Shown piece after piece: positions 1 to 5,984 of a stretch of DNA of 12,783 bases; the stretch's first letter is position 1, and each line of letters starts with the position of its first letter. The notes below the pieces were generated by a model, which did not search any database, was not told the DNA's origin, and saw only the letters and a list, made by a program, of their open reading frames with translations. The position numbers and the translations under genes are program-made. Source of the DNA: Candidatus Hydrogenedentota bacterium (GTDB lineage Bacteria; Hydrogenedentota; Hydrogenedentia; Hydrogenedentales; SLHB01); NCBI GenBank assembly GCA_013349485.1, contig DUZM01000071.1, positions 1 to 12,783 on the forward strand, given 5' to 3'.

Positions 1-1316
1 GACAAGGCCGACGCCCAATCGAAGATGACGTTCTTGTTGGCGTTCACCCGCAGGATGGCAAACCGGATGGCGGCTACGGCAACTTTCTCCGCGATGGCGT
101 TTTGCTCGTCGCGGGGCACGTCCGGCCACTGTTCCCCGACTTTCTCGGAAGCGCGGGCCGTCGCCTCGTCCAGAAAATCCGAAAGCAACACCACGTTGCC
201 TTGTCGCGTCGACATTTTCCCCTCTTTAAGAAGAATATGGGCGTAAGGAACGCCTTCCGGCGCGGATTTCCCGGCCGCCTCGAGGATCAGCGTCAATTGC
301 TGCAGGTAGAGTTTGTGGTCCTCGCCCAGCACGATGAGGTTGAGGTCTGCATTCCGCTCGAGTTTGTCCATCGTGTAGGCCAAGTCCCGGTAGAAGTACA
401 TCGAACTGCCGTTTGATCGCAATAGGGCCGCGTACCGCCCTTCTTCGTAAGCGTAACCCAGTTTCGACAGGTCTACGGTAACCCGGCCCTCTTCGTCCGT
501 AAACAATGCGTCTTTTCCTCGAAGCGCATCGAGAACGGCCTCGAGCCGCGGGTCTCTCACGTACTGGGACTCGCGGACGAACACGTCGTATCGAGCCCCG
601 AGCCGTTCCAGAACGCCCAGCTGTCCCCGCAAGCACATCTCCGTAACCGCATGGAATCGCTGTTGGGCCTTTGGATCGCCCTCCTCGATTTGCGCCAGCA
701 GTTCGTAACCTTGCGCCGCGAACTGGGGATCGGTTTCGGCGCGGGCGTTGGCCGCCCCATACGTGGTCAGCATGTCGTCGAACGTCATCTTGCCGGGGTC
801 TTCACACGCCAACACCAAGAGCGCAATCTGCCGGCCGATGTCATTCACATAATACTGGACTTCGACGTCGTATCCCTCGAACCGGAGCAGGCGCACCAGG
901 CTGTCGCCGATCATGGCGTTCCGCGCGCGCCCGACATGCGGCGAGGCATTCGGATTTATGCTGGTGTGTTCTACGAGCGCCCGCCGCCCGTCCCCGGAAC
1001 CGTTCGAGCCGAAACGTTCACCGTCCGCATAGATCGCGGCCACAATGTCCCGCGCAAAAACTGCCCGCTCGAGTCTGAAGTTGACGAATGGTCCCACGGC
1101 ACGCGCTTCAACAACTTCGGGGCCGAAGTGCGCCTCGCCGACTACCCGTTGCGCGATCTGAGGAGGCGCCATGCGCAGCTTCTTGGCCGCCTCGAACATG
1201 CGTACCCCGACATCGCCCATATCGGGATTGGGCGGCGCCCCAAACATCAAGTCGCCGGTATCAAGTCCGGGGAAGACTTCGAGTATCGGCTTGCTCAAGC
1301 GTTCGAATAGGTTCAC
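1..1316 (-). CDS. argS: Arginyl-tRNA synthetase (ArgS), N-terminal 438 codons, cut by window edge
   Basis: Class I synthetase that charges tRNA(Arg) with arginine in the cytoplasm. I translated the minus strand through one uninterrupted frame with no stop from 1316 to the left edge. Residues 1-100 look like the ArgS N-terminal additional domain (GPFVNFRL near 75-82). The signature motif VEHTSINPNASPHVGRARNA lies at about 115-134; HVGR (127-130) is the HIGH equivalent. Downstream are the Rossmann-fold blocks EVQYYVNDIGRQ, SSMYFYRDLAYTMDKL and VLGEDHKLYLQQL, then KMSTRQGNVV (KMSKS loop, 367-371), and finally NVIFDWASAL. The start is a GTG at 1316-1314 preceded by GGAG at 1327-1324 with 7-nt spacing. 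Full-length ArgS is roughly 550-600 residues, so the C-terminal anticodon-binding (DALR) domain lies outside the window. It is divergent from the orphan gene at 1473. No leader peptide or attenuator comparable to that of ileS was seen upstream. Confidence 0.96.
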   Translation of the reverse strand, partial: MNLFERLSKPILEVFPGLDTGDLMFGAPPNPDMGDVGVRMFEAAKKLRMAPPQIAQRVVGEAHFGPEVVEARAVGPFVNFRLERAVFARDIVAAIYADGERFGSNGSGDGRRALVEHTSINPNASPHVGRARNAMIGDSLVRLLRFEGYDVEVQYYVNDIGRQIALLVLACEDPGKMTFDDMLTTYGAANARAETDPQFAAQGYELLAQIEEGDPKAQQRFHAVTEMCLRGQLGVLERLGARYDVFVRESQYVRDPRLEAVLDALRGKDALFTDEEGRVTVDLSKLGYAYEEGRYAALLRSNGSSMYFYRDLAYTMDKLERNADLNLIVLGEDHKLYLQQLTLILEAAGKSAPEGVPYAHILLKEGKMSTRQGNVVLLSDFLDEATARASEKVGEQWPDVPRDEQNAIAEKVAVAAIRFAILRVNANKNVIFDWASAL

Positions 1317-1365
1317 GGCGACGCTCCGTATGTGGTCGTTACCCAGCTATTGAGCGCCTAGTCGC

Positions 1366-1395
1366 TTGGAGAAACATCTGTGCCCATGGTAGAGT
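1366..1395 (+). promoter_or_regulatory. Predicted promoter of the 54-residue orphan gene
   Basis: TTGGAG at 1366-1371, an 18-nt spacer, and TAGAGT at 1390-1395 preceded directly by TGG (1387-1389), i.e. an extended -10 element. Transcription would start near 1402, giving about 70 nt of 5' leader. Prediction by eye only. Confidence 0.5.
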
Positions 1396-1472
1396 GTCCG
1401 TGGTTACAGACCCCATTGGCCGTTTGCCGATGCCGGGCAACCGCAGGTCAACACAGACGGCGAGGAGGAGCT

Positions 1473-1637
1473 ATGAAACACGTTGGGTCTCTCTCCCTAC
1501 TGCGCAAGCCCGCCCCGGGCGAAACGACACCGCTGGAACAGCTTATCCTGACCGTTTTCGGCGTCTACTTTCGGGATTGGGACAATTTCCCGTCGGTGTT
1601 CTCGAACCTTCAGAAGTACTACTCGAAAACCGCGTAG
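1473..1637 (+). CDS. Orphan 54-residue protein of unknown function
   Basis: I do not recognise this family. The case for a real gene is its signals: GAGGAGGAG (1462-1470) is an unusually strong Shine-Dalgarno two bases upstream of the ATG at 1473 (core GGAGG spaced 5-7 nt), and an extended -10 promoter lies about 75 nt upstream. The protein begins MKHVGSLSLLRKPAPGETTP, continues with a short amphipathic/aromatic stretch (LEQLILTVFGVYFRDWDNFP, about 21-40) and ends QKYYSKTA. It has no signal peptide, clear membrane segment or cysteines, and looks like a small soluble protein. It sits alone between divergent argS and the convergent gspF-ppiC unit. The frame could be opened further upstream to an ATG at 1380, but that start lies upstream of the predicted transcription start and lacks a ribosome site. 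Confidence 0.6.
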   Translation: MKHVGSLSLLRKPAPGETTPLEQLILTVFGVYFRDWDNFPSVFSNLQKYYSKTA

Positions 1638-1688
1638 CGGCCACGGCCAACCAGTCCTTTGTCGCCCAACGACGCTGCGATTTCAAGA

Positions 1689-2219
1689 TCACTCCTCCGC
1701 TCCTGCAAGTTCTCCTTCCTTCTCGCCCTTCAGGATTTCCTCGTGGATTCGTTTCTCGTAAGCGTCCGTATCGGACCACTGTCGGTCGACCACTACCGCG
1801 AGATGGTAGCCGTGAATCGTCGTGATTACGTCGCTCAACTCGCCGGGCTCAGCGTTCCACACAAATTCTTCGAAGGGCTCCATGAACTCGCCTTTGTTTT
1901 GATAGCCCAAATCGCCGCCGCGGCGACTGCTTTGCGGATCCATCGAGTACTGCCGGGCAAGTTTCCCGAAGTCCTCACCGTCAAGGAGGCGCTGGCGCAG
2001 CTCCACGATCTGTTCGCGGGCGCGCGCTTTCGACTCGGGGTCGGCTTGCGCGAACTTGATCAGGATGTGCTTTACCCGGACGCGCGAGACGTTGGTTTTC
2101 CGCGGACCACCGAGGAGAAAGAGCAGGAGCACCATGACGGCCAAGCTTACGCCAATTCCAAGCCAGACCCACTTTGTCCAGTCTTTGGGCTCCTCTTCCA
2201 GCTCAAATTCCGAACTCAT
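1689..2219 (-). CDS. Membrane-anchored parvulin-type peptidyl-prolyl isomerase
   Basis: Catalyses cis-trans isomerisation of prolyl bonds, probably on proteins outside the cytoplasmic membrane. The 176 residues comprise a short acidic cytoplasmic tail (1-16), one transmembrane anchor at about 18-37 (WVWLGIGVSLAVMVLLLFLL), then a rotamase domain at about 48-146. Family marks are VKHILIKF (49-56), FGKLARQYSMDPQSSRRGGDLGY (84-106), EEFVWNAEPGELSDVITTIHGYHL (117-140). An acidic tail (KGEKEGELAGAEE) closes the protein. The ATG at 2219 overlaps the 3' end of the GspF-like gene by 17 nt and has GGAGG at 2232-2228 inside that gene, 8 nt away, so the two are probably translationally coupled. It lacks the N-terminal chaperone domain of SurA and the long hydrophobic N-terminal region of PpiD; it is a single-domain PpiC/PrsA-like protein. 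Substrate unknown. Confidence 0.88.
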   Translation of the reverse strand: MSSEFELEEEPKDWTKWVWLGIGVSLAVMVLLLFLLGGPRKTNVSRVRVKHILIKFAQADPESKARAREQIVELRQRLLDGEDFGKLARQYSMDPQSSRRGGDLGYQNKGEFMEPFEEFVWNAEPGELSDVITTIHGYHLAVVVDRQWSDTDAYEKRIHEEILKGEKEGELAGAEE

Positions 2220-3243
2220 CCATTATTCCTCCGTATAGCGTCAGGTAGAACTTGATGATAAAGTAGCCTACGAACAGCAAAACTCCGACCAGTGTCCCGA
2301 CAAAGAAGAACCGCGTCATTATGTTGACGGCATGGGTCGCTTCTTCCAAGTAATACTCGGAGGCCTTGCGGAGCATCGCTTCGAGATTGCCTGATTGCTC
2401 GCCCATGTAGATCATCTCGCGCGCGGTCGGCGTCAGGTACCTTGTGTTGGCGAACGCCTTATCCAACGCCACGCCGTCCTTTACGAGCGGCACGGCTTTG
2501 AGAAGCTCTCGTCGGATATATGGGTTGACGGCAACATCCGCGGCGCTTTCAATACAATGGTCTACGCGCAGCCCGCTGCCGAGCAGCAGCGAGAAACTGC
2601 GCATGAACCGCGCCAGGGAAAGTCGCCGCGTGACGGGGGCAAAGGGCCAAATATGGGTCGAAAACGCGCTCACAATCCATTTGAACAGCCCAAGACGCGA
2701 CAAGATGACACACACGGCAAAAACAGCCGCAGCAACCGCCACCGCCTTTCCCTGAAACAAAACATAATCGCGGAAAAAGGTCTGAAAACTGAAAGATACC
2801 CCTCCACGTTTCATAGTCTGGAAGGTCGCCTTGAGGATCATGAAGCCAAACGTAAGAAAGAACCATCCCAAACACAGATAGATGATCGGCAGCGCCATGG
2901 CGGCCACGATTTGCCGCTGCATCTTGAGCCGATCTTCGAAGTAGTCCGCCAGATCCCGGAGCATAATGTCCAGGCGGCCGCCGCGCTCGCCGGTGGCCAG
3001 TAGTTGGATGAGATACGGGGACAGGTATTTCGATTGTTCCTGGGTCGCGTCTGCGAGCGTGGCCCCGGCGCGCAGACTGTCGTGCATTTCGCGGAGTACG
3101 GTTCTGACGCGGTGGTTTGGCGTCTGTTCGCCCACGATCTCGAGCGAACGCAGAATGGGGATGCCCGCCTCGTACGACGTAGCCAATTGCCGGCACATCG
3201 GCACCAGCGTCTTCGTCGATATTTGTTTCGAGAAAAGCGGCAT
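2203..3243 (-). CDS. Type II secretion / type IV pilus GspF-PilC-like inner membrane protein, short form
   Basis: Inner-membrane platform protein of type II secretion or type IV pilus machines, expected to couple the assembly ATPase to pseudopilin assembly. The 346 residues hold two copies of the T2SSF domain at about 14-135 and 211-332. Each carries the family signature: TGERGGRLDIML (84-95) and MGEQSGNLEAML (280-291). Membrane segments lie near 111-138, 164-183 and 311-334. The protein begins almost at the first T2SSF domain, so the usual N-terminal cytoplasmic extension of about 50-60 residues is missing. Start choice: ATG at 3243 gives MPLFSKQ, which resembles family N termini; an in-frame ATG at 3285 would add 14 unfamiliar residues. 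Neither has a convincing ribosome site (AAGGA lies only 1 nt from the ATG at 3243). It overlaps the downstream prolyl isomerase gene by 17 nt. No ATPase, secretin or pilin gene is in the window. Confidence 0.88.
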   Translation of the reverse strand: MPLFSKQISTKTLVPMCRQLATSYEAGIPILRSLEIVGEQTPNHRVRTVLREMHDSLRAGATLADATQEQSKYLSPYLIQLLATGERGGRLDIMLRDLADYFEDRLKMQRQIVAAMALPIIYLCLGWFFLTFGFMILKATFQTMKRGGVSFSFQTFFRDYVLFQGKAVAVAAAVFAVCVILSRLGLFKWIVSAFSTHIWPFAPVTRRLSLARFMRSFSLLLGSGLRVDHCIESAADVAVNPYIRRELLKAVPLVKDGVALDKAFANTRYLTPTAREMIYMGEQSGNLEAMLRKASEYYLEEATHAVNIMTRFFFVGTLVGVLLFVGYFIIKFYLTLYGGIMDEFGI

Positions 3244-3318
3244 GTCCTTAGAATCGCACCCTATACGTACACCGGCCCGCAGCATGCGTTCATGACGGTT
3301 TCCGACAAACTGGGAGTG

Positions 3319-3327
3319 ATATTACCA
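3319..3327 (-). promoter_or_regulatory. Possible extended -10 promoter for the gspF-like/ppiC unit
   Basis: On the minus strand TGGTAATAT (3327 down to 3319) fits an extended -10 element (TGnTATAAT). No good -35 lies 16-18 nt upstream. Initiation near 3312 would leave about 70 nt before the ATG at 3243. Confidence 0.35.
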
Positions 3328-3354
3328 GACGCCAGCCTAGGAACGCCAGTTGAG

Positions 3355-3410
3355 GTCACGGTCGACGCGTCGCGGTTGATGCGTCACGATTGACGGGTCG
3401 CGGTTGACGG
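3355..3410 (+). repeat. Four tandem imperfect 14-bp repeats in divergent promoter region
   Basis: Four head-to-tail units of exactly 14 bp: GTCACGGTCGACGC (3355-3368), GTCGCGGTTGATGC (3369-3382), GTCACGATTGACGG (3383-3396), GTCGCGGTTGACGG (3397-3410). The consensus is GTCRCGGTTGACGS. Units 2 and 4 differ at two positions. The array lies between the divergent gspF-like and glycosyltransferase genes, and the last unit contains the -35 hexamer of the glycosyltransferase promoter. It could be a multi-site operator or a simple tandem-repeat expansion; the sequence cannot tell which. Confidence 0.85.
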
Positions 3411-3432
3411 CGGGGCGAGGTCGCACTAGAAT
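3404..3432 (+). promoter_or_regulatory. Sigma-70-like promoter of the glycosyltransferase gene
   Basis: TTGACG (3404-3409), a 17-nt spacer, and TAGAAT (3427-3432): near-consensus boxes at optimal spacing. Initiation is expected at about 3438-3440, only 2-4 nt before the ATG at 3442, so the mRNA would be leaderless or nearly so. This agrees with the absence of any Shine-Dalgarno there. The -35 lies inside the fourth 14-bp repeat, so anything binding the repeats should affect this promoter. Confidence 0.65.
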
Positions 3433-3441
3433 TGAACTCCT

Positions 3442-4410
3442 ATGAACGAGAACGGCAATTCATTGGTTTCTGTCGTCGTGCCGTGCTACAACGAAGAAGC
3501 GGTGCTCGAGACCTTTTTCGAGCGGGTAGGGGCCGTTGCGCGCGCACATTCGGGCTATGCCTTCGAATTTGTCTTCGTCGACGACGGCAGCGACGACGGC
3601 ACGGCCGGGACCTTGGATGACCTTGCCGGCAAGGACGCCCGCGTAAAAGTGCTGACGTTGTCAAGAAACTTCGGGCACCAGATCGCGATTACGGCGGGTT
3701 TGGACGCGGCGGCCGGCCAGTACGTCGTCGTCATCGACGCGGACTTGCAGGATCCCCCAGAACTCATTCCCGATATGCTCGAACGGCTCGAAAACGGCAA
3801 TGATATCGTCCACATGGTTCGCCACAATCGTCGCGGCGAATCCTTGCCGAAACGGCTGACGGCCCGGCTTTTTTATGCCGTGATGCGGCGGTGTGCGCTG
3901 CCCGAACTGCCGCTCGACGCGGGCGATTTCAAGGCGTTCAACCGGCGCGTGCTCCTCGCCGTCCGCCAATACCGCGAACGCGTCCGGTTTATCCGGGGCA
4001 TATTCGCCGGGGTGGGTTTCAAACAGACGGAGCTGTCGTATGCGCGGGATCCACGCTACGCGGGCCGCTCGAAGTATCCGTGGCGTAAGGTCGTCCGTTT
4101 CGCCGTAGACGCCGTCACGGCGTACTCGCTGCTGCCGCTGCGCTTGGCCTTGGTTGCCGGCGTGCTAGCTTGGGTTGGGCTGGTCGCGTACCTGGCCGCG
4201 ACGCTGATCCGGTGGGTAGCCGCGCGCGCCGCGCCTGACCTGCGTTGGACCGCGATCGTCGTGGTCTTCCTTGGGCTCTCAGGGCTCAACCTGATTTTCT
4301 TGGGCATGATTGGCGAGTACCTGGGCCGCGTGCTCCGCGAGTTGAAACAACGGCCGTTGTACGTGGTGCGTTCAAGGCGCAACCTGGACGATGACCCGCA
4401 ACCGCCGTAG
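3442..4410 (+). CDS. GT2 family polyprenyl-phosphate glycosyltransferase (DPM1/GtrB/ArnC-like)
   Basis: Transfers a sugar from a nucleotide donor to a polyprenyl phosphate at the cytoplasmic membrane face, supplying lipid-linked sugar for envelope glycans or protein glycosylation. The 322 residues contain an N-terminal GT-A domain: VSVVVPCYNEE (9-19), VDDGSDDGT (46-54), the metal/donor motif DADLQDPPEL (99-108), GDFKAFNRRV (161-170) and RSKYPWRK (209-216). Two C-terminal transmembrane helices follow at about 233-255 and 269-292, with GEYLGRV just after, as in GtrB/ArnC relatives. Donor sugar cannot be read from the sequence. The ATG has no ribosome site and sits 2-4 nt from the predicted transcription start. 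An in-frame alternative start was not better. The stop codon is 14 nt before the DUF6807 gene, implying a two-gene operon. Confidence 0.92.
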   Translation: MNENGNSLVSVVVPCYNEEAVLETFFERVGAVARAHSGYAFEFVFVDDGSDDGTAGTLDDLAGKDARVKVLTLSRNFGHQIAITAGLDAAAGQYVVVIDADLQDPPELIPDMLERLENGNDIVHMVRHNRRGESLPKRLTARLFYAVMRRCALPELPLDAGDFKAFNRRVLLAVRQYRERVRFIRGIFAGVGFKQTELSYARDPRYAGRSKYPWRKVVRFAVDAVTAYSLLPLRLALVAGVLAWVGLVAYLAATLIRWVAARAAPDLRWTAIVVVFLGLSGLNLIFLGMIGEYLGRVLRELKQRPLYVVRSRRNLDDDPQPP

Positions 4411-4424
4411 AGGGAGGCAAGTCC

Positions 4425-5618
4425 GTGTCTGGTTTTTTGGTTGCGGCGGTCTTGGCCAGCGGGCTTTGCATGGCAGGCCCACTTGATGAGCGGACGATCG
4501 TGGTGCAGACGCCGCCGCGCGCCAGCTGGTTCGTGCCGTTGTCCTTGCCGTACGACGGCCCTGGGCCAACCGGCCGCATCGAGGTCGTGGACGACGCCAC
4601 CGGTAAGCGGTTCCCGGCAACCGTTCGAGACGGGCAATTCGTGTTCGTCGTGGAAGGGTTGTTGCCCAAGGCGACGTACCGATACGGCGTCAAGGCGGCC
4701 GCCGAGAAGCGATCGTTTCGGGTTCAAGTGAAGAAAGCACCGGACGCCGCGCGGCTCAACGTGTACGTGGACGGGGCGCTGCTGACGTCGTACCACTACT
4801 CGGACGACATGAGAAGACCGTATTTGTGGCCGGTGCTCGCCGAGGGCGGCGTTCCGGTGACGCGGGATTGGCCTATGGGCAAGGCGATCACCACAACGGA
4901 CCACGAACATCACCGCTCGATCTGGACGGCCTATGGGGATTTGAACGGCGTCGATTGCTGGACGGAGCACAAGGGAACCGGGTATCAGCACGCAGACGTG
5001 GTCAGTTGGCGGTCGGGGGACGCCTTCGGCTGGATCCATGCGAAAAACACCTGGCAGGACAAAGACCGCAAGGCCGTCATAGACGAGGTGCGCGAGTACC
5101 GGTTCCACGCCACGCCCGCCGGCCGCCGCCTGATCGACGTGCAGGTAACGTTCTCGGCCGCGCACGGCGACGTTCTCTTCAAAGACACCAAAGAGGGCGG
5201 CATTGTTGCCGTTCGTGTTCGCGACGAGTTGACGGTGGACGAGAAAGGTACGATCACGAACTCCGCGGGGGGCAAGAACGAATCCGAATGTTGGGGGAAA
5301 CCGGCGGCCTGGCTCGACTACTCGGGGCCGATCGAAGGCGTAGGCGTCCGTGGGATCGCCGTGTTCGACCATCCCGGCAACCTGCGCCATCCCACCCGCT
5401 GGCATGCGCGCAACTACGGCCTCATGGCGGCGAACTGTTTCGGCCTGGGCGCCTTCACCAACGGCGTGGAAAACGGCGACTACACGCTCGAGTCGGGCGA
5501 GTCACTTACGTTCCACTACCGAATACTCATCCATTCCGACTCCCCCGAGGCAGCCAACGTCGCCGATCGCTATGCCGACTACGCCGCCCCGCCCGCAGCC
5601 GCCTGGGCGGAAGAATGA
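4425..5618 (+). CDS. Secreted DUF6807 (PmoA-like) family protein
   Basis: The family was once named after methane monooxygenase but is mainly found beside carbohydrate and sugar-oxidoreductase genes; its biochemical role is not settled. The 397 residues have a hydrophobic N terminus (3-16, likely cleavage after CMA near 17), an Ig-like beta domain at about 22-105, then the family domain at about 108-390. Its hallmark is present: RPYLWPV (131-137), DWP (148-150), and DHEHHRSIWTAYGDLNGVDCW (159-179), with a His-rich DHxHHRS core. GTG start at 4425 follows GGGAGG (4412-4417) by 7 nt. The signal peptide is odd in having no Lys or Arg before the hydrophobic core; no lipobox fits. It is transcribed with the upstream glycosyltransferase. 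The 126 nt after the stop (5619-5744) hold no convincing gene or terminator. Confidence 0.82.
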   Translation: MSGFLVAAVLASGLCMAGPLDERTIVVQTPPRASWFVPLSLPYDGPGPTGRIEVVDDATGKRFPATVRDGQFVFVVEGLLPKATYRYGVKAAAEKRSFRVQVKKAPDAARLNVYVDGALLTSYHYSDDMRRPYLWPVLAEGGVPVTRDWPMGKAITTTDHEHHRSIWTAYGDLNGVDCWTEHKGTGYQHADVVSWRSGDAFGWIHAKNTWQDKDRKAVIDEVREYRFHATPAGRRLIDVQVTFSAAHGDVLFKDTKEGGIVAVRVRDELTVDEKGTITNSAGGKNESECWGKPAAWLDYSGPIEGVGVRGIAVFDHPGNLRHPTRWHARNYGLMAANCFGLGAFTNGVENGDYTLESGESLTFHYRILIHSDSPEAANVADRYADYAAPPAAAWAEE

Positions 5619-5744
5619 CATGCTGGCCTTACGCGCGGCGACAACGCGTCTCTCCTGCCTTTCCGGGACAACGGGGCGAACGTGATGCGCGTTTCCAGCG
5701 CTCATGACCCCCATATCATCGATTTGCCGAGTGCCACAGCCGAC

Positions 5745-5773
5745 TTGACAATGTTGGTCCCGACGACCATACT
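5745..5773 (+). promoter_or_regulatory. Predicted promoter of the ileS leader transcript
   Basis: A perfect TTGACA (5745-5750), a 17-nt spacer and CATACT (5768-5773, 4 of 6 matches to TATAAT). Initiation near 5780 gives about 23 nt before the leader peptide ATG at 5803 and a 260-nt leader before ileS. This spacing suits an attenuated operon. Confidence 0.6.
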
Positions 5774-5802
5774 GACGTCATGAAACGTTGCGGGATCGTA
5801 TC

Positions 5803-5934
5803 ATGTTAAGCAGGTTTGACAGCGATGGCGATTCGGCAAGGCCGAGCCGTGGGTCGCGTTCTGCCTGCTTGTACATTATCGGCATTACCATCATACGGGG
5901 CTGTGCCCTGTCTGGTGGGGAGGTGACGGTATAG
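5803..5934 (+). CDS. Isoleucine-rich leader peptide of ileS attenuator (43 residues)
   Basis: Proposed regulatory leader peptide, translated to sense Ile-tRNA(Ile) charging. The ORF runs from ATG 5803 to TAG 5932-5934. Codons 25-31 (5875-5895) read ATT ATC GGC ATT ACC ATC ATA, i.e. IIGITII: five Ile codons in seven, using all three Ile codons. No Ile occurs elsewhere in the peptide. The tract is followed by RGCALSGGEVTV and the stop. A weak ribosome site (GGGA, 5792-5795) lies 7 nt before the ATG. The Ile tract lies just upstream of the antiterminator arm (5903-5919), and the stop codon lies 13 nt beyond it, the spacing expected of a classical attenuator. The peptide itself need have no other function. 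Alternative short frames (ATG 5780, nine codons; ATG 5825, 33 codons) do not show this codon clustering. Confidence 0.82.
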   Translation: MLSRFDSDGDSARPSRGSRSACLYIIGITIIRGCALSGGEVTV

Positions 5935-5984
5935 CGTAGTCGCCCAAATGAAACGGATTTTAGACCCACCGCCAGACGGGGCGC
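5896..5984 (+). promoter_or_regulatory. Antiterminator and protector hairpin of the ileS attenuator
   Basis: Two competing RNA structures. Antiterminator: 5903-5919 (GUGCCCUGUCUGGUGGG) pairs with 5965-5970 plus 5974-5984, giving 17 pairs (15 Watson-Crick, 2 G-U) with only a GCC bulge at 5971-5973. It consumes most of the terminator's 5' arm. Protector (1:2) hairpin: 5896-5901 pairs with 5905-5910 around a UGU loop, hiding the start of the antiterminator arm when no ribosome is present. A further 6-bp hairpin (5922-5927 with 5939-5944) sits inside the antiterminator loop and holds the leader stop codon. A ribosome stalled at the Ile codons would cover to roughly 5905-5908, opening the protector but leaving most of the antiterminator arm free. 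One at the stop codon would cover its 3' half. Pairings are read directly; the footprint estimate is inference. Confidence 0.78.

Noticed and set aside
651..1310. Long plus-strand open frames within the argS region
   Set aside because: Antisense shadows of GC-rich argS codons; the minus frame gives a full ArgS sequence with all signature motifs.
1615..1640. Small hairpin CCGC-GTA-GCGG with TTTT on the minus strand, as terminator of the prolyl isomerase unit
   Set aside because: Only 4 bp of stem and a short, interrupted T run; too weak to call.
1543..1779. Minus-strand 78-codon frame and a possible tRNA T-loop (GGTTCGAGAAC near 1600)
   Set aside because: The bases flanking TTCGA do not form a 5-bp T stem and no acceptor or anticodon arms were found. 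The frame overlaps the orphan gene and the prolyl isomerase gene without start signals.
4056..5405. 449-codon minus-strand frame across the glycosyltransferase and DUF6807 genes
   Set aside because: Low-complexity Arg/Pro/His-rich translation typical of antisense high-GC DNA; the plus-strand genes have clear motifs.
5780..5809. Nine-codon ORF (MKRCGIVSC) ahead of the Ile-rich leader
   Set aside because: It would start at about the predicted transcription start with no ribosome site and has only one Ile codon. Its end overlaps the leader ATG, so a minor coupling role cannot be excluded.
5825..5926. 33-codon ORF in another frame through the same leader
   Set aside because: No amino-acid clustering and one Ile only; the overlapping frame from 5803 carries the Ile run.
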